From Hyphomicrobiales bacterium (GTDB lineage: Bacteria > Pseudomonadota > Alphaproteobacteria > Rhizobiales > Rhizobiaceae), in contig UBNQ01000036.1 in assembly GCA_900466875.1 (NCBI GenBank), positions 37,593 through 101,592 on the forward strand: DNA of 64,000 nucleotides, given 5' to 3'. Shown one piece after another: positions 61,124 to 64,000 of the stretch; positions within the stretch are counted from its first letter, which is position 1, and every line of letters begins with the position of its first letter. The notes beneath the pieces were generated by a model. The model worked only from the letters and a program-made list of their open reading frames with translations. It did no database searches and was not told where the DNA came from. The position numbers and the translations under genes were made by a program.

Positions 61124-62735
61124 TATTGTGTTCCTTTCGGCCGGCGGTGCCGAGGATCGTCAGAAACAGGCAGACGACGCCAAGGATGAGGGAAAGTCCG
61201 TCCGCATCATTCGTTCTGTAGCTGGATAGCGTGCTGTAGACCAGCCAGGGCAGGGTAACGAGATCGCTGGAGCCGAACAGTGCCACCGCGCCGAGATCGC
61301 CGAGTGAAAGCGCCATGGCGAAGGATAGGGCGGTCAATATCGGCCTTGTCAGCACCGGCGCATCGATCAGCCGCCACTTGCCGAGACCGCCGATACCAAG
61401 CGCTGCGGCCAGCCGTGCGGTCTGGCGTCGATGGTCTTCCAGCGCCGGTTCGAGCACCCTGACGGCGAAGGGAAGCGCCATCAGGGCGTTGATGACTGCG
61501 ACGAGATAGGGAGCGAAAGTGGCGACAGTGCCCAGTTGCCGCAAGACGAGAAACCAGCCGGTGCCGAGAATGATCGGCGGGATAACCAGAACCAGCGAGG
61601 ATGTGCCGGCGAGCGAGATCGACAGCAGCCTTTCGGCACGGTTCTGGTCACGCCGATCCCTGATCGCCTGTCGGGCTGTGATGATGGCGAGCGCGGCGGT
61701 CACGGCGGTCAGGCCGGCCGCCATGGCGATCACGAGGCTGGTCGTGGCGGCCTGAATGAAGCGGGGGCCGGTGACGAGTTTCCACAGGTCGGCCTGCAGG
61801 CCAGCGACGAGAACCGAGACGAGCGGGGAGACGACGAAGATCACCGCCGCGGTGATGACGAGAAAATCCCATAGGCGGGACGCGTTTGACCGGCCATCGA
61901 GGCGAAGCACTTTGCGGCCTGCAGTCCGGACCGTATCGGTCGGGGCCGGCAGAAGCGCCACGAGGCCGATGACGGCGGCAGTAACGGCGATCTGCAGGAA
62001 GGCGAGCGCAATCGCGCGGGGCGGGTCGAAATCGAAGCGCAGGGACTGGTAGATCGCCACTTCCAGCGTGGTTGCAGCCGGTCCACCGCCCAGCACAAGA
62101 ACCAGCGTGAAGCTGGTGGCGCAGAGCATGAAAACCAGACCCGCGACGCCGGGCACGACGCGCGCCAGAGCAGGCCATTCGACGAAGCGAAAAATCGAGA
62201 TCGGCTTCATGCCGAGGCTGGCAGACAGAAGCCAGTATTCCGCCGGTTGCCGTTCGAGTACGGTCAGCAGAAGACGCACGGCAAGCGGGATGTTAAAGAA
62301 GGTGTGGGCAAGCAGGATTCCCGAAAGGCCGTAGACGCTGACCGGCTGTTCCAACCCGGCTGCAGTCAGCCAGTCGTTCAGGACGCCTTGCCTGCCCCAG
62401 ACGCCCAGCAGGCCGAGAGCACCGACCAGCGCCGGCAGACCCATGGGCAAGGCCATGAGGCGAAGAATCCAGGAGCGGCCGGAAAACCGGGGACGGCGGG
62501 CGAGCGCCAGCGCGACCGGAATGGCGAAGGCGACCGAAAGCAATGTCGACAGGGCCGCCTGCAGAAGCGTGAACCGCAGGATGCTCCAGGTATAGGCTGT
62601 GAAAAGCCGGGACGCCGATTGATCGCCATCCCAGGCCAGCAGCGTCACAACGGCGATACCGACGAACAGAACGACACCGGCAAGAACAGCGAGGCCGGTG
62701 CCGATGCTGCGCCGTCTTGCGGAAGCCGTCAGCAA
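61116..62735 (-). CDS. thiP: Thiamine ABC transporter permease ThiP
   Basis: 539 residues, a fused double-length permease with two sets of membrane helices and two EAA-type loops (AASLGMKPISIFRFVEWP and AALGIGGLGKWRLIDAP), the layout of ThiP. It overlaps thiQ and lies 27 bases after thiB in one operon. About 12 membrane segments are visible. Confidence 0.92.
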   Translation of the reverse strand: MLTASARRRSIGTGLAVLAGVVLFVGIAVVTLLAWDGDQSASRLFTAYTWSILRFTLLQAALSTLLSVAFAIPVALALARRPRFSGRSWILRLMALPMGLPALVGALGLLGVWGRQGVLNDWLTAAGLEQPVSVYGLSGILLAHTFFNIPLAVRLLLTVLERQPAEYWLLSASLGMKPISIFRFVEWPALARVVPGVAGLVFMLCATSFTLVLVLGGGPAATTLEVAIYQSLRFDFDPPRAIALAFLQIAVTAAVIGLVALLPAPTDTVRTAGRKVLRLDGRSNASRLWDFLVITAAVIFVVSPLVSVLVAGLQADLWKLVTGPRFIQAATTSLVIAMAAGLTAVTAALAIITARQAIRDRRDQNRAERLLSISLAGTSSLVLVIPPIILGTGWFLVLRQLGTVATFAPYLVAVINALMALPFAVRVLEPALEDHRRQTARLAAALGIGGLGKWRLIDAPVLTRPILTALSFAMALSLGDLGAVALFGSSDLVTLPWLVYSTLSSYRTNDADGLSLILGVVCLFLTILGTAGRKEHNNV

Positions 62736-62762
62736 AGGCGCTTCCTAGAGTGCGGGTTCATG

Positions 62763-63773
62763 TCACTTCCTGCTCATGGCGGCCAGCCATTCGTCGATCC
62801 ATGCCTGACGGTTCTTTGCTACCTCGTCGGAGCCGATCAGCAGCGTCTTGCCCGGTTTTACGAGCTTGTCGAATGCGTCCGGCAGTGGGGCAGAGGTGGC
62901 AGCGGCCGGCATCATCCAGTTGGTGGTCGGGATGATGTCCTGTGCTGCCGGCGACACGAGGAAGGTCAGGAAGTCTTTCGCCAGATCCTTGTCTCTCGCA
63001 TTTTTCAGCATGCCGGCGACTTCGATCTGGATGTAATGGCCGTCGGAAAAGCCCGCTGCCCGGTAACGGTCGGTCTTTTCCTCGACCATGTGATAGGCGG
63101 GCGAGGTCGTGTAGGAAAGCACCATCGGCACTTCGCCCTTGGTGAACAGGCCATAGGCTTCCGACCAGCCAGGGGTGACGGTCAGCACCCTGTCCTTGAG
63201 CTTTGCCCAGGCTTCCGGCGCCTTGTCGCCATAGATGGCCTTCACCCAGAGCAGAAGGCCAAGGCCCGGCGTGGACGTGCGCGGATCCTGAATGGCGATC
63301 TTCTGCGAAGCGTCACCCTCGACCAGATCCTTCAAGCTCCTCGGCGGGTTCTTGATCGCCTGCGTGTCGTAGATCACGGCAAAATGGCCGTAGTCATAGG
63401 GCAGGAAGGTGTCGTCGCTGTAATTGCCTGGCACCTTTACGATGCTCGCGTCGACGCCGTTCGCCTCGAACAGGCCCGTCGCCTTGGCTTCGGAGATCAG
63501 GCTGGTATCGAGGCCGAGGGCGATATCGGCCTCAGATCCCGTACCTTCGAGCTTGAGGCGGGTCAGAAGCGCCACGCCATCGGCGACGCCGACGAAATTG
63601 ACGGTGCAGGCGCAGGTCTTTTCGAACTCCGTCTTGATCTTCGGGCCAGGACCCCAGTCGGAGGTGAAGCTCTCGTAGGTGTAGACGGTGAGCGTCTTTT
63701 CCTGAGCCTGAGCGGAAAAGGGAGCGCATACCGCGACTGCAGCCATCAGGAAAATAGTCGAAATGCCGCGCAT
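62763..63773 (-). CDS. thiB: Periplasmic thiamine-binding protein ThiB
   Basis: 336 residues from the ATG with a strong GAGGAGGCG ribosome site. Sec signal peptide (MRGISTIFLMAAVAVCAPFS, then AQAQ). Mature start KTLTVYTYESFTSDWGPG is typical of ThiB/TbpA, followed by conserved GVADGVALLTRLK and DIALGLD stretches and the LSYTTSPAYH ligand region. The frame is open 35 codons upstream, but that part is the TPP riboswitch. It delivers thiamine to ThiPQ. Confidence 0.94.
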   Translation of the reverse strand: MRGISTIFLMAAVAVCAPFSAQAQEKTLTVYTYESFTSDWGPGPKIKTEFEKTCACTVNFVGVADGVALLTRLKLEGTGSEADIALGLDTSLISEAKATGLFEANGVDASIVKVPGNYSDDTFLPYDYGHFAVIYDTQAIKNPPRSLKDLVEGDASQKIAIQDPRTSTPGLGLLLWVKAIYGDKAPEAWAKLKDRVLTVTPGWSEAYGLFTKGEVPMVLSYTTSPAYHMVEEKTDRYRAAGFSDGHYIQIEVAGMLKNARDKDLAKDFLTFLVSPAAQDIIPTTNWMMPAAATSAPLPDAFDKLVKPGKTLLIGSDEVAKNRQAWIDEWLAAMSRK

Positions 63774-63825
63774 CAGCGCCTCCTCATAAAAGTCGATACG
63801 GGGAATAGGTGCTGGCGTTGAGCCG

Positions 63826-63914
63826 TCTAATCCCTCCGCCGGTGTTAGCCGGATCAGGTTCCGCGGGTTGACCATCAAGATCTCTCAGCCCTGCAACCTG
63901 CAGGGCACCCCGTT
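63826..63914 (-). promoter_or_regulatory. TPP riboswitch (THI element)
   Basis: Read on the minus strand it shows GGGGTGCCC, then GGGCTGAGAG (the pyrimidine-sensor core), GAACCTGATC (the pyrophosphate-side core) and the closing arm GGCGGAGGGA. These are the conserved TPP aptamer parts in the right order. It precedes thiB by about 50 bases and should shut off thiBPQ when thiamine pyrophosphate is plentiful. Confidence 0.95.
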
Positions 63915-63976
63915 AGAGCGTGCAAAGATTTAGCGGCCTCGCTCGATACTGGCAAGAGGGGTTAAGGGATATGGAG

Positions 63977-64000
63977 CAAGGCCCCTCCCAAACCCTCCCC
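63977..64000. repeat. Possible start of another palindromic repeat (truncated by window edge)
   Basis: The last bases, GGCCCCTCCCAAACCCTCCCC, resemble the left end of the repeat at 7832-7970 (GCCCCTCACCCTAACCCTC) but with differences. The rest lies outside the window. Confidence 0.35.

Noticed and set aside
1..64000. CRISPR array, prophage, insertion sequence, rRNA or tRNA genes
   Set aside because: No regularly spaced repeats, transposase or integrase motifs, phage structural genes or recognisable RNA genes were seen.

Overview
The window is an ordinary stretch of alphaproteobacterial chromosome, almost certainly from the Rhizobiaceae (Rhizobium/Agrobacterium/Sinorhizobium group). The evidence is the giant cyclic beta-1,2-glucan synthase (ndvB/chvB) with its exporter ndvA/chvA, an ExpR-type LuxR regulator and pyruvate carboxylase in a row, the phaR-phaA-phaB cluster, an rpoH2-type sigma factor, high-GC codon use, and GGAAC-N16-CGTT promoters typical of the alphaproteobacterial general stress sigma factor EcfG/RpoE2. 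From memory, the order ndvA-expR-pyc ... ispG ... rpmF-phaR-phaAB ... rpoH2 matches the Sinorhizobium meliloti chromosome; this is recollection, not a search. I saw no insertion sequence, prophage, CRISPR array, rRNA or tRNA.

Layout. 1-2.1 kb: tail of an AcvB/VirJ-like gene, a TerC-family membrane protein and a divergent MetF-like protein. 2.2-10.1 kb: bacterial alpha-2-macroglobulin (with a PAN domain) and its usual partner penicillin-binding protein 1C; pbpC is bracketed by two copies of a palindromic dispersed repeat. 10.4-15.8 kb: a dppABCDF dipeptide transport operon (minus strand). 16.3-22.7 kb: an M20 amidohydrolase, a class III aminotransferase, cardiolipin synthase, an EEP-family phosphatase/nuclease and a threonine/serine dehydratase. 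22.9 kb: a very small membrane protein behind an EcfG-type promoter. 23.2-24.4 kb: a second M20 amidohydrolase. 24.7-35.5 kb: convergent ndvB and ndvA, for synthesis and export of periplasmic cyclic glucan. 35.8-40.1 kb: LuxR-family regulator and pyruvate carboxylase. 40.2-43.6 kb: DeoR regulator/MFS transporter pair and ispG. 43.7-48.6 kb: TetR/cupin divergent pair, OmpA-like lipoprotein, ispA-type prenyl synthase, mtgA, a glutathione S-transferase and rpmF. 48.6-51.4 kb: polyhydroxybutyrate genes (phaR divergent from phaAB). 51.5-51.9 kb: two tiny envelope proteins. 52.4-58.7 kb: SUV3-like RNA helicase with an RG-rich tail, S4 RNA-binding protein, ferredoxin fdxA, carD and rpoH2. 58.7-63.9 kb: M48 lipoprotein protease and the thiBPQ thiamine transporter under a TPP riboswitch.

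Main themes are envelope building and protection (A2M/PBP1C, MtgA, OmpA lipoprotein, M48 protease, cyclic glucan, cardiolipin), stress control (rpoH2, carD, three EcfG-like promoters), carbon storage and anaplerosis (pha, pyc) and nutrient import (dpp, thi). I found no convincing undescribed system. The best leads are the three intergenic EcfG-type promoters, two of which drive tiny membrane proteins, and the matched pair of repeat elements around pbpC. Several starts are non-ATG (TTG for ndvA, pyc and probably the helicase; GTG for the aminotransferase). Large open frames opposite ndvB, pyc and the A2M gene are codon-bias shadows and are not annotated.
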